Under the pieces are notes generated by a model that made no database searches, had not been told where the DNA came from, and saw only the letters and a list, made by a program, of their open reading frames with translations. Positions 24,039 to 34,848 of a stretch of 64,000 bases of DNA are shown here, one piece after another. The first letter of the stretch is position 1. Each line of letters starts with the position of its first letter. A program made the position numbers and the translations under genes. Origin of the DNA: Drosophila persimilis (Eukaryota > Arthropoda > Insecta > Diptera > Drosophilidae); NCBI RefSeq assembly GCF_003286085.1, contig NW_020825312.1:4898001-4962000 (forward strand). The letters run 5' to 3'.

Positions 24039-24668
24039 TATACCCGATACTCAAAATGAGTATTGGGGTATATTAGATTTGTGGTGAAAATGGATGTGTG
24101 TAACGTCCAGAAGGAATCGTTTCCGACCCCATAAAGTATATATATTCTTGATCAGCATCAATAGCCGAGTCGATTGAGCCATGTCTGTATGTCCGTCTGT
24201 CCGTCCGTCCATCCATCTGTCCGTCTGTCCGTCCCTATTAGCGCCTAGTGCTCAAAGACTATAAGAGCTAGAGCAACGATGTTTTGGATCCAGACTTCTG
24301 TGATATGTCACTGCTACAAAAATATTTCAAAACTTCGCCCCATCCCCTTCCGCCCCCACAAATGACGAAAATCTGTTGCATCCACAATATTGACGATACG
24401 AGAAAACTAAAAACGCTGAATCATAGATAATGACCATATCTATCCGGTTGCTAAAAAAGGTTTGTAGCCAAAAGGAAGAAATCAATTTGCACTGGCTACG
24501 CAGCGCCCGACGTCACGCTCAGACTGATTTTCTGTCTCTCTCGCACACACTCTTTGTCGTGTCGTTCAATATAAGCGGCGTCTGCCGGAGGAGAGCCATA
24601 CTGACTTAGTATCGGGTATAACTGTAGAGTTGCGGTGTACGCAGCAACTCACAACGTTCCCCCTCGTA
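24039..24668. mobile_element. TIR-bearing mini-me/DINE-like element with (GTCY)n, copy A
   Basis: Terminal inverted motif TATACCCGATACT at 24039-24051 and its reverse complement at 24608-24620, followed by a conserved tail to about 24668 (...CAACGTTCCCCCTCG). Near the left end a run of GTCC/GTCT tetranucleotides (24187-24235) follows a conserved ATCAGCATCAATAGCCGA block; this is the hallmark proto-microsatellite of mini-me/DINE-1-type elements. Noncoding. Copy B at 53.6 kb is in reverse orientation. It may be nested in the older repeat that flanks it at 24670-24890. Confidence 0.75.
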
Positions 24669-24890
24669 TTTACTGTGTTTGATCCGAAAATTTCGGTTAT
24701 TCTTTCGCGCTCACTCTCGTTGGTTTTCTGCTTTGCACTCTGCTTGAAAACATATATTTGTCTGGGTGCGGCCGTTTTCCGATCCGAATCTGACTGAAGG
24801 CAGGGTTCGTAATGATCGAAAGAAATTAAGAGGCATGAGGATTGTGCTGTGATTTTCTGAATACTGTGGATTCAGACAGGACTCTAGTAT
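24669..24890. repeat. Dispersed repeat, second copy of the 20-kb repeat
   Basis: Same ordered blocks as at 19960-20290 (see that entry), directly abutting the right end of element copy A. Confidence 0.55.
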
Positions 24891-27518
24891 GTGTGTACAC
24901 CTGGAAGACTAGATGGCGTTGACCGGGACAAGTGCACAGCCTTTTCAGTTTATAGAACCAGAAGCTATTCCCCGTATTATTGTCTTGGCTAATGAAAAAT
25001 AGAAAAATAACAAATGGCTTTGTGCTGGCATAGAGCGTGCCACAAGTTTGAGGCAAGCACGCTTCTGTTGCCATCTATTTCATGTTCATTTTTTCTTGAT
25101 TTTAATTCCACTTAATGATGTCACCCAGTTGTCGACGTCCGAGACGCATTGTCAGGATTTTTGTCGGTTTCGGGGTCTGCCATCACGTCTGTGTCTGTGG
25201 CACACTAAACTTGGGTGAATGGCACTAGCCAACCGCATCTACTCGGCAAAATATGTGGGCAAACATTGGGAATATGATATACAGACGATACAACGATCTC
25301 GAGCCCCTGCCAATCTCCACTTGACCCGTATCTCAAGTGTGTATCAGCCAGCCATGGAGGTGGAGGTGGAGGCTGCCCACGCATCTTTTGGTTTGATGGA
25401 TTGCAGCTGTGCTCTGCTCTGCTCTGATCTGCTCTGCTTCTGGGATCTATCTCCCTTAATATTATAATTAGAAACATTCGAAACATTTTTATGTTTGGTA
25501 ATAGAGTTGCAATAGAGCAGCTCCCTGCGAGAAGTTGCATATGGTTGAATTAGTTATATTTAGACCTGCCCGCAATACTTAATTAAAAAATAAGAATCTG
25601 TCCACTTGAGTGATCTATGGCGGCAGGGGCAGGGAAGGTGTTTGTTCGAAACGTGTGCCACACATGGGTTGGCATCCGTTCTCGAATGGTGTGTGGAAAC
25701 ATTTAGGCGTTTTCCAATTACATTTTACAGCTGGATATCTTATGAGATCGTTTGTTTAGAATACCCGTATCTATGTACAATATACACACATGTATATGTA
25801 TCAATGGGGCATGCACCAAGGCAATGCAAATGCATTTGAAGCAATATTTTCAATATTACGCATACGCTATGTGGGTCAGAGCGTAACGCTTGACAAACTT
25901 TTGGGACTTGGGAGTATCTGCTAACCCACAAAACAAACCAATTTGAACGTCCTTGAACTTGTCGGAACAAAGACAAGCCAGGCAGGAAGTTCCAGCCCAA
26001 AACTTCTATCCCACCATAACGCACATCAGGATAACAATGTGCCCTTATAGTCATGGCAACGGGTTCGCCGTGCGACAGGGAAAAACTCTCGCTTTCCTGC
26101 TCGCAAATTTCAATTTGTTGCTATAGTTTGGTCCTTCTTTTTGGGCTGTTGTTTGGGTGTGACACACATTCCAGGCTTCAGACTTCAGGCTTCAGGATCC
26201 AGGTGGAGGAGCGTCTGAGCATTTTGCACTTTGCCAACAAATAACAACACACACCCTTTATTGAGGCGAATGAGGACCTAGCCCAACTTTCCTGCTAATG
26301 GTGCTTCTTGCTTTGATTTTTCTGTAAGATATTTTTTATGGACATTCTATATTGGCACGCATATTACGCAAATAATGATTAAATTAACGATTCGCGACGC
26401 GTAAAGGTGACAATGAAATAGGGTTTCGGAGGTTCGGGAAAGGAGAAGAGGCATTATTCAGGCAAGGAACCCCAAGGAAGAAATTATATAAATTCTAGAT
26501 AAGAAACTGCAAAACAGGAAACTAATCATTGGGAATATCTGGCAATAGTATTCGAATTTCGGCTTTTCATTTATTAATAATTAAATCATCAACATTTCCA
26601 CACTCTGCCAGCACTGTAGGTGGCCCTAATATAGGGGGTTTCGTGTGCATTGGAGGCGACCGGAGACGACCCACAGATGCTAAAGATCACTTATCCACAA
26701 ACACTCACATGCAGTTTGCCCATTTTGATGTTCGCCTCTCATTCAATTCGATTCAATGATGAAGTTATCTCAATTAAATACAATTTACAATCACTTCAAA
26801 AAGTCCATGCACCATTGCAATGCTCTTATGTGTCACATTGTGCAAAAGTTCGCTATGAAAATATATTCATACTCATTTTTACATATAGTATTTTTACAAC
26901 TCTACACTGGCACTGGCACTGGTACTGCCACTGGCACTGGCACCGCACTTTTATCTTTTTCTCGGAGAAGCGACGGAAACGTCGCGACCGCCTGCAGTGC
27001 AAGTTCTTTTATAAATAAAGCGCCGCCGTGCGCTCTGCCCGAAGAGGCATTCAATTGAAATTCGTCAGTCAATCCGTAAGAAATCAAAAGGAAAAAAACT
27101 ATAAAAGAGAGGCGAGGCCCCAGAGAGAGCAACAGCGACAGAGAGAGAGAGAGAGACCATTTTTGCAACACGGTTCCAAGCGGTTCCGTGCACCGTAGGC
27201 GCGCTCCCATTTTTTATTTATAAACAACATTTATATGTGGAGTATAGGCGCTGGCATTTGTCGTGTTTTTGGGCAACATTTGTTGCCATCATGTAGATGG
27301 CGTGGAGTTGATAATGCGAATAATATAATACCTATGCAACTGATAACGATAGAACGGAACTACATCGACCGTGGTGGATCCATAAAGATGAACATTTTCC
27401 AACTGTTTTTAGGCACCATGTCGTTTAGCAAACGTATGCAGTGTTGTATATTGCCGAAAATGTCCACGTGAGCGAAAGTTACAAGAAAATACAATACAAA
27501 TGCATGCAACGAGCGTTA
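24891..27518. other. Upstream region of Plp, no gene supported
   Basis: Noncoding in appearance. Around 27100 there is TATAAAAG on the plus strand followed by a (GA)n run (27122-27162), promoter-like in look but without a coding sequence behind it. CACTGG repeats occur at 26905-26942. The Plp transcription start probably lies between here and 31 kb, but I could not fix it. Confidence 0.4.
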
Positions 27519-27519
27519 G

Positions 27520-28115
27520 CGATCGGCAAGGCGCCATCTTATGTGCATAGGAACGTGCGCCGCCGCTCACGTACACGTGTATAACAGTGGCTGGCACCAA
27601 TACAACTTTCCGTGCTGCCTGCTGTCTACGCAAACAAACGCATCGCAAAACATGTGAATGTTCGTGCCGATCCGATCACTGGTTTCGGAGGACCACCAGG
27701 ACTTCCCGGACAAACCCTAAGCAAAGTTTTTCACCATTTCCATTTTTGCCCGCAATAACCTAGGACGTGGGACCATGGGGACACCTCATAGTTTACCGAG
27801 AACTAGTGATCTGGGTACTCCTCTGGTGGTTGACGACATGGGTACCCATCAAACTTGCTGGCTGGGTGGTACGCGGTGGGTACCGTGGATGGTTCGGTAT
27901 TCGCTTACCATAGAGTTCCTACAGTTCATAGAGTATGTTAGGTAGTTCGGGCTTGGCCAATCGCCACCACCAGTACTACAGGGTTATATCAGGGGTCGGC
28001 AAGGCCCTATCTTATGTGAATAGGAAAGTGCGCTGCCGCTCACGTGTATAACATTGGTTGGCCCTAAACAATGATCCGTTTGGCCTGCGTGCGTGCCGAT
28101 CTGATCACTGGTTTA
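27520..28115. repeat. Pair of direct repeats about 470 bp apart, possible hAT-like remnants
   Basis: Copy 1 (27521-27688) and copy 2 (27994-28115) share GGTCGGCAAGGC-CATCTTATGTG-ATAGGAA, CGCT-CCGCTCACGT, GTGTATAACA-TGG and, at the far end, GTGCCGATC-GATCACTGGTTT. Copy 2 opens with CAGGGGTCGGCAA, a typical hAT-type terminus; a related CAGAGGTCGGCA occurs at 42651. No transposase is left. Confidence 0.5.
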
Positions 28116-30254
28116 TATGTATAACACACGATGAAGGATTTTTGTAAAGCTCTTGTGTATCCGATCCATTATTCTATTACAAATAGTCTTTACATTTGGT
28201 AAAAATAAAACAAATTTCGATTCAGAGCTTCGATTCGATATCCGCCGATTCGGAGTCTAATTCAAACTCAGAAAATGTAAATATGATTTATTATTATTAT
28301 TGTTTATTGTTTTAAACTGAATATTTTTTATAATTTCTACTTTTTTTGATTTATACAGGGTGGACAAGCTTCCAATACATGCACACTTTTTTTTCATTTT
28401 AATTTAAAAAAATAAAATTGTATTTTAGAAACAATATACATATATACGGCTATCGAGAATACGAAGATGCGAATTAACTGTCAAATCACAAAAGAGCGTG
28501 CTCCAATTTTCGCTAATCGTAGGATTCTTGTGATTTAAAACCGGTTGCTAATGAGCTTGCCATTTCAAAAATGAATTAAACATAGCAGATAAATATACAT
28601 TTATGCTTAAAGTTTTTATTTATACAATAGGAAATAGGAAAATTTATTTTCGCATCACTTCACCCAAATAAACCAAAACAACAGCAAATTATGAATACAC
28701 GTTGAGAGATTAGATATCGATGTCAAAAGTGGGCATGGGCTATAGATGTCGTTTGTGCTTTCATTTACACTTTCGATGTCTTTCGTATAAATTTACGAAC
28801 CCGGAGGATGGTTGTATATTATTTCAGACCGTACTGTAGGCTTTCCATACTTAACCCATTATTGTATTTTAGAAATTAGTAATTTTCTTCCGTTATAAAA
28901 GCCTATGTGACCCCCTGTACGCCTGTTCGAAAGTTCAAAGGCGCATTCAGTTTCGATCTCTTCTGTAAACAGACGGACCAAGACGCCACCACGCTGTGCT
29001 CGTGCTCGTGCTTGTTCTTGTTCTTGTGCTTGTGGACTGTATGTAATGTGAAGTGGAACCCATTCGGCAGCGAGAATGATGGATGCGTTTGGGTCTTCAT
29101 CGGGGTCATGCCCGTACTCAAAGGCTTTCCATACTTGCACAATACGGACATGTGTGGTCTTACCCAGTCATAAAGAGTATATAGATTCATTGCGATCTGC
29201 CTTGAACCAAATATTTGACAGCCTATTCCTCGTGTTCCCGGGCCCACATGGGCACACTTGGCCGCTCCGCTCTTATTGGGTCTGGGTTGACACTTGCGAC
29301 TGTCAGTTAGGCATATTTCGCTTCCCTCTAGGATGTGTGACGAGTGTGATGCATTTTGTTGTTGATCGTTTCGTTGGCTCTGCTTTCTTCGGATTAATTT
29401 CTGTTTGATTTACTTCTAAACACACTACACGGGGACTCGGGGGCACACGTACACTAACTATGTTGCAGGTTATGTTGTACAAATTTTTACGTAAAAATTC
29501 AAATTATTTCAGGTTTGATTCGTTTAAACTAAAACACAACACACTTAGGGGGACTAGCTACGGTATTTGGTTTCCTTTAAATTAGACAAACATTTCCTGG
29601 TTCTGAGTGAAGTAATTCACAAATTCCGGAGACCGGAATTGAAAAGAGGACAGTGCACCCGATCAGCACAGTTGCACGTAATCGCTCGCGGGTCCAATGC
29701 AACTGACGAGCCGATCCACCAAAAAAGACTCTTTTATTTTTGGTTCTTGTGGGAGAGAGCTCTGGGGCGGTGCAGCTCACTGAAGCGCACCATGAAATTG
29801 TTTAAAAATAATCAATCGTAAACAAAAGCAGAACACTTTGCGGAGAACTATGGGCTGCTGAGATTCGAAAGAGAACTTCTACTAAAGAGAGTCACAGGGC
29901 AAGAGGAAGAACCACCGCAGTACATTTAGAGACGAGGAAAGAGATGTGGTAGAAAGAGAAAATGAGACAAGTTTTATCGCCTGTTCTAAAAATAGGTTTC
30001 AAGCAGAGGTTTGGGATCCATGGAAACAATCGATAAGGAATCAGATACTTAAGTGTGAGTCGATCTTTGAGAACGGCATTGGTAGGCCAAGAAACTGAGA
30101 ATGTGGCAAAGATTATTCTTAAGGGATGACCAAAGATCATCCCTATTCCCTATGCGGAAGCAAGCCAAAAGTAACTCCAGTACAATGTATAACAACTCGA
30201 GGATATTATCAACAGATATGTACCATTATTATAACAAACCTGTTGTTGCCGATC

Positions 30255-30352
30255 AAGGATATACATATATACGGAATACGCTTCCTTCTATAAGTTAAAA
30301 ACAGTTGATGTTCCCCACAAATCTAATATACCCCTATGCTCTTCAAGTATCT
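30255..30352. mobile_element. Fragment of the TIR/(GTCY)n element
   Basis: Keeps GATCAAGGATATACATATATACGG, CGCTTCCTTCT, CACAAATCTAATATACCCCTATGCTCTTC and AAGTATCTTGTAT in the same order as the right end of copy B (54550-54670), strongly decayed and without the GTCY run. Confidence 0.5.
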
Positions 30353-31125
30353 TGTATGATTACGATATCTGCTTCGTTCAGTCCGTTTAGGGCGAGCGTT
30401 TTAATGCAATGAGAAAGCTGAGACGCCAATTCTAACAGAGCGAACATCGAATCGATTCGGTTGCCTGTTCATGCAGGGCTCTAATGCATATGCAAATATA
30501 GTACAATATATCATATTTTAAGATTATATATCATATAACAGGCAATACAATTTTTCTTTAGTTTTAATATAAAAGATTTATTTATATTTCTTAATTGCGT
30601 GTCATTAGTCGGATTAGTCTTAAACAAGCTCATCCATATAAATATATTTGTATATTCATATAAAAAATATCTTCAGATTAGTGTATGTGCGCGAGTATCT
30701 GATGCGATACACTCTTTAACAATGGCTAATCGGAATATCTTTCCTTTATGGTTAGGCTTTTGTAAATGCTATGTTTTCAAGGCAACAACAGCGTTAAGGC
30801 AAATGTCTGTTCCCCTTGGGGATAATATTGTCCTGGTTTTTTGTATATATCTTCTAAATGTATAAAAAAAAAAGCTTTAGATATGTCAATGGTAAATTTG
30901 GCGAATTTCAATGAGCATTCATTAAATGTAATGTAAATTTTCAGCTAGTCCTAAATAGTTGCATAAATATTATTTTTGAACAACGGGGTGCAACAAATTG
31001 TATTTTTGTTGAGCTCTTGTGCGGTTTTTGCTTTGTAGTTTCGTCTACAAATTTGTTTGTTTTGTTAATCACATGAAAAGGGTCAAAATTGCGGCTATTC
31101 CATAGATTCCGACTATCCTTGTAGG

Positions 31126-33018
31126 TCATTCGGGTCTTCCGACCTCCTTCTGTTTGAATTTGGTGGAATACTTGTAGAAGTCGGACATCTCGAAGGGTTT
31201 TGTCACCTCCTTGTAGGGCTGAAAAGTGGCCTGCTGCACCACGGTCATGTTCTTTGGCGACTCTATACGTATATCCGGCGACAGACTGGCCGTAGCAACG
31301 GCCAACGGAGGGGACACCAGCGCTGTCTGTATAGCACTTCCAATCCCACTCGCACTCCCAGTCCCACCTCCATTGTTGTGACTCTGCTGAACTGGCGGCG
31401 GCCTGGGAGGCGGTGTTGGCTGCATCTGATTGGGTTTGGGGGGTAGCTGGCGGAATGGCGGTATCTCCAGGGGTTCCAGGGGATACGAAACCGATATGCC
31501 CATCGTCTGTTCCATGGCATTCAGATACGATGTGGACTGACTGAGCAGCGCCTTTGAGCTGGTGGTCACCGCATAGCTGGCACTCGGGTAGTTTTGCACT
31601 GGCCGCTGATTAGACATGGAATAGTGACGACCCACACCGGCCCCTGATACCGACATGGACTGGGAGGAGAGCTTGGCCCGTGGTTTGGTGGCTGCCGCTG
31701 CCTGACTGCAGCTCCCATTACTGCTGCTCCCGGCTGGACTGTGTGGCTGAGAGTCTAGCTGGCGAATCACAGCGGGTCCATCCAGAGAGGACTCCAGCCA
31801 CTGTTTCGACTTGGCCTTCTTTTCGATGGTGGTCGAGGAGGACGACAGCGAGATCTCATCGTGCGGCGGATAGCGACTTGGCAAAGGAGCTGCTAGCATG
31901 TCGCTAGAATGCGACTTCACCTCAATGATCCCTAGCTGTGGAGGCGTCAAAGGGGCGATATGGGACTGGGAACGCCAGCGATACTGTTGCTGCTGCTGCT
32001 GCTGCTGCTGTTGCGCATCCATGTCCACCGATGCATAGCTGGGGGCCAGGGAGATAGCATCTAGCTGACGGTGCTGTGGATGCTTGTGCTGCGCATGCTG
32101 CGCCTGCTGCTCGTAGCTGTGGTTGCCTGGCGACGCCAGCGGGGACACGTACTTCTTGATATTCTGACTGGACTTAATGAAGCCACAGTCATTGTAGATC
32201 TGATGCGTGGGCGACAAGTAGTACTTGTCGCACTGCACTATGATGGGCTGCTGCTGCGGCGACACCTGCGGCGGCTGCCTCAGCGTGGCCACGTTCGAGG
32301 AGTTGGCCGAGTACATGGATATAACATCCGGCTGGGATCTCTGATACGGCATCATCAGGTGATGGGACTGCTGTTGCCTCATGTACTGCATTTGGCTTGG
32401 CGTTGGCGTAGGCCGCTTCTTGAGGGCGCTCTTCACCATCGGATGCTGCTGCTGGGCCTGCTGCTGTGCCACGCCTATCACCAGCATGTCACCCACGCCC
32501 CCAGCTGGCTGATAGTTGTCGTACTCGGAGCTGCGATTTGACATCGTCTCCGACTGGCGATTGTTGTTGATGTTGTTGATGCTGTTGCTGCTGGTCTGCT
32601 GGCTCTCGCGACTCTCCCGACTGGTGGTGCTCTGCTTGCGCCTCAGGATTGAGCTGCTCTCCTTGGTCAGGGCCTGGAGCTGCTGCTCGTGCTTGTACTG
32701 CTGTGCCAGCTGGGAGAAGAACTCGTTGATGGTCATCTGCTCGTAGTTGCCGTTGATGATGGCCGACTCCTGCTTCTGCATCTGCTGCAACAGCCAACTC
32801 TTCTCGCTGAGGCGCTGCTCCAGGGCCTGCTTACGCGCCTCCAGAGACTCCCGCTTCACTTTCAACTCATCCTCATTCTGGCTGTTGCTGTTGCTGTTGC
32901 TGTGGTTATTGTTTATGTTATTTGTGTTGTTGTTGTTGTTGTTGCTGCTTGTGGTCGCCGCCTGCTCCTCATCTTTAAGACTGGCCATGTTTCTTGTCTT
33001 GGGCGGTTTCAATTGCAT
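31126..33018 (-). CDS. sstn: FRMD4/Stepping-stone-like cytohesin adaptor (630 aa), tentative
   Basis: One 630-codon exon from an ATG at 33018 to a TGA. N-terminal Asn/Ser repeats, then a charged coiled coil at about 48-85 (ESLEARKQALEQRLSEKSWLLQQMQ) that resembles the cytohesin-binding (CUPID) helix region of FRMD4A/INAVA/CCDC120. The middle is Gln/Ser/Pro-rich with a pure poly-Gln run near residue 345. Near residue 405 is QWLESSLDGP, matching the W-x-ESSLD-x-P motif of FRMD4A. A Pro-rich stretch (about 515-545) and a conserved-looking C-terminus (FQPYKEVTKPFEMSDFYKYSTKF) follow. There is no FERM domain, as in Drosophila Stepping stone, which binds the Arf-GEF Steppke. That assignment is by motif memory; if wrong, it is at least a large disordered adaptor. 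A 5' UTR intron acceptor sits at 33083-33085. Confidence 0.6.
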   Translation of the reverse strand: MQLKPPKTRNMASLKDEEQAATTSSNNNNNNTNNINNNHSNSNSNSQNEDELKVKRESLEARKQALEQRLSEKSWLLQQMQKQESAIINGNYEQMTINEFFSQLAQQYKHEQQLQALTKESSSILRRKQSTTSRESRESQQTSSNSINNINNNRQSETMSNRSSEYDNYQPAGGVGDMLVIGVAQQQAQQQHPMVKSALKKRPTPTPSQMQYMRQQQSHHLMMPYQRSQPDVISMYSANSSNVATLRQPPQVSPQQQPIIVQCDKYYLSPTHQIYNDCGFIKSSQNIKKYVSPLASPGNHSYEQQAQHAQHKHPQHRQLDAISLAPSYASVDMDAQQQQQQQQQQYRWRSQSHIAPLTPPQLGIIEVKSHSSDMLAAPLPSRYPPHDEISLSSSSTTIEKKAKSKQWLESSLDGPAVIRQLDSQPHSPAGSSSNGSCSQAAAATKPRAKLSSQSMSVSGAGVGRHYSMSNQRPVQNYPSASYAVTTSSKALLSQSTSYLNAMEQTMGISVSYPLEPLEIPPFRQLPPKPNQMQPTPPPRPPPVQQSHNNGGGTGSASGIGSAIQTALVSPPLAVATASLSPDIRIESPKNMTVVQQATFQPYKEVTKPFEMSDFYKYSTKFKQKEVGRPE

Positions 33019-33900
33019 CGCCAGGCCAGCGAGCGCTTCTTTTGGTTGGTTTGCGTTGCGTTGCGGTGCGTGTTTTGTGATCCTAAAAGGAACATAAGCA
33101 GTCTTTGATCAGTCGCCTTTTGGCCTGGTTTATTATGTTTCTTATATTGTTGCATATTTTGTTGTATTTTTTAGTTCAGAGTTAGCTTTTTGTATTAGAG
33201 ACGTGCACTAGTTTAGACATTTTTGATGTATGTACAGACGTAAGTTTCGTTTGCTCTTTGCCAGTTTTATCACGCACCACAACCACTGTAAACCATGAAG
33301 CGTAGCCTCGACAGATTGCCGAAAATAAGACTATGATATATGAGCCTCTCCCATCACCAGTCCCAGTCACATCACATATGTATGTAGTAGTTATTTTTTA
33401 CACTATTCCGGCGATGACTTAATAACAAACGTGCGAAATTCGACAAAAATGCCAATACAGTGGCTGCTCGCCCAAAGGGATCAGATCACATTCAAATTTT
33501 TTTCTGTTTCCCTTCCGTTATTTCATTCAGACGCCAAGCCCTGTGGGGGTTGGTTTCTAATTAGTGAGCCTTCTCTGTTGAAACTGTAAATAGTGTAACA
33601 AGAGAGTGGGACACGCACAGACACACACACTATGGAAACGGAACAACTACTCTTACGACTAATAAATGAAAGATTATGCATAATTTACATAGATCGATTA
33701 AAACAAAGCCCACGCATGAAGTAATGAATAAGAAACGGGTCAAGCAGTAATAAAAAAACTTCAGACTCACGCTAAAAAGACCTTGATTGTAGTTTGTAGT
33801 TGTTTTTCGCCAGCGTTCGTTTGAGGAAAGCCTGCCTGCCGACGAGGGAATAGAAAGAAATGAGAATTTCTGCCGCAAAGCATCACAGAAGCACTTACCT
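33019..33900 (-). other. Spliced 5' UTR region of the adaptor gene
   Basis: On the minus strand a 3' splice site (CCTTTTAG) ends at 33083, so 33019-33082 is 5' UTR. Upstream donor candidates are GTGAGTC near 33773 and CTAG|GTAAGTGC near 33896, which suggests two alternative or consecutive leader exons. No coding potential. Confidence 0.5.
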
Positions 33901-34230
33901 AGGTGGGAAGCACACCTTGCGTCTTTTGTTGCTGCGGCTGCTCCTCTTTCTCCTTAGTAATGCAGCATAGCGTCACTGTCACTGCAACGCGGCGTCCTCT
34001 CACTCACTTTAATGCACATATGCTGTATCTCCTCGTTTGATACCAGGGTCTATTCGTGCAAGCGCTACAACTTTCCGCGCAGCAATATCAAAGTTTTGTT
34101 TAACTAAATTAAAAATTGAGCAAATTATACGTAAAAACGCGCAAGAAAAACATAATTAAAACAAAACACGTCCGACCATCAGGAATATACCGAAACATAC
34201 CATCTCATTTTAAAAATATACCGTAAAAAT

Positions 34231-34685
34231 ACTGACGAAGTCAAGTTCTGTTATACATATTCCTCGTTTTTGATATTTCGTCGAATATTACCAGCTATAT
34301 AGAATATTTAGCCATGCCCACATAATTTTAGAACAAAGATGAATAAATTTTCTACACAATTGGTTAGTTTTTAGTCCTTGCTTTTATTGTATTTTGGCTA
34401 AAACAAGGTTTGAACAAAATAGTTCAACAAAAAATCAGTCGCAATGTTGCTGGTATTTAAAGACATGATGCGTGTATAGGCCTTTGTACACCCTATTTCT
34501 TTAATTTTATAAGTAGATCAAACGCAATTTATTAAGACCTTTTCTCAAATTGACATGTTTTTGACTTATTCTTGTGTATTATTAGTATCTTGTATATATT
34601 TATCTCGATCCTGATACCTACTGAGCCTTGGAAGACAAACGTATTCACAATTCTATAACATTCATTTCCCCCAGGGTATGTGGCC
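34231..34685. repeat. Left arm of a 455-bp inverted repeat
   Basis: Nearly the whole segment is found as its reverse complement at 59335-59790. Matches run from GACGAAGTCAAGTTCTGTTATACAT at the left end, through ATTTAGCCATGCCCACATAATTTTAG and CAACAAAAAATCAGTCGCAATG, to CCCCCAGGGTATGTG at the right end. By eye about 90% identical, with small indels. It lies in the head-to-head spacer between the adaptor gene and GlyRS. Confidence 0.92.
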
Positions 34686-34848
34686 TCACATAGGCTAAAA
34701 TGGCAACACTGTGCGCATAGGCCAGTGTTGCCGCCGCCACAGAAACAAAAGTTAAAAATTGCAGCCGCAAGTGAAGGTATTTCAATAGTCATTTTCAAGT
34801 TTATTATGTAAATTCGCGTGCCATTGATGCAAAAGTAAATTCGTCTTT

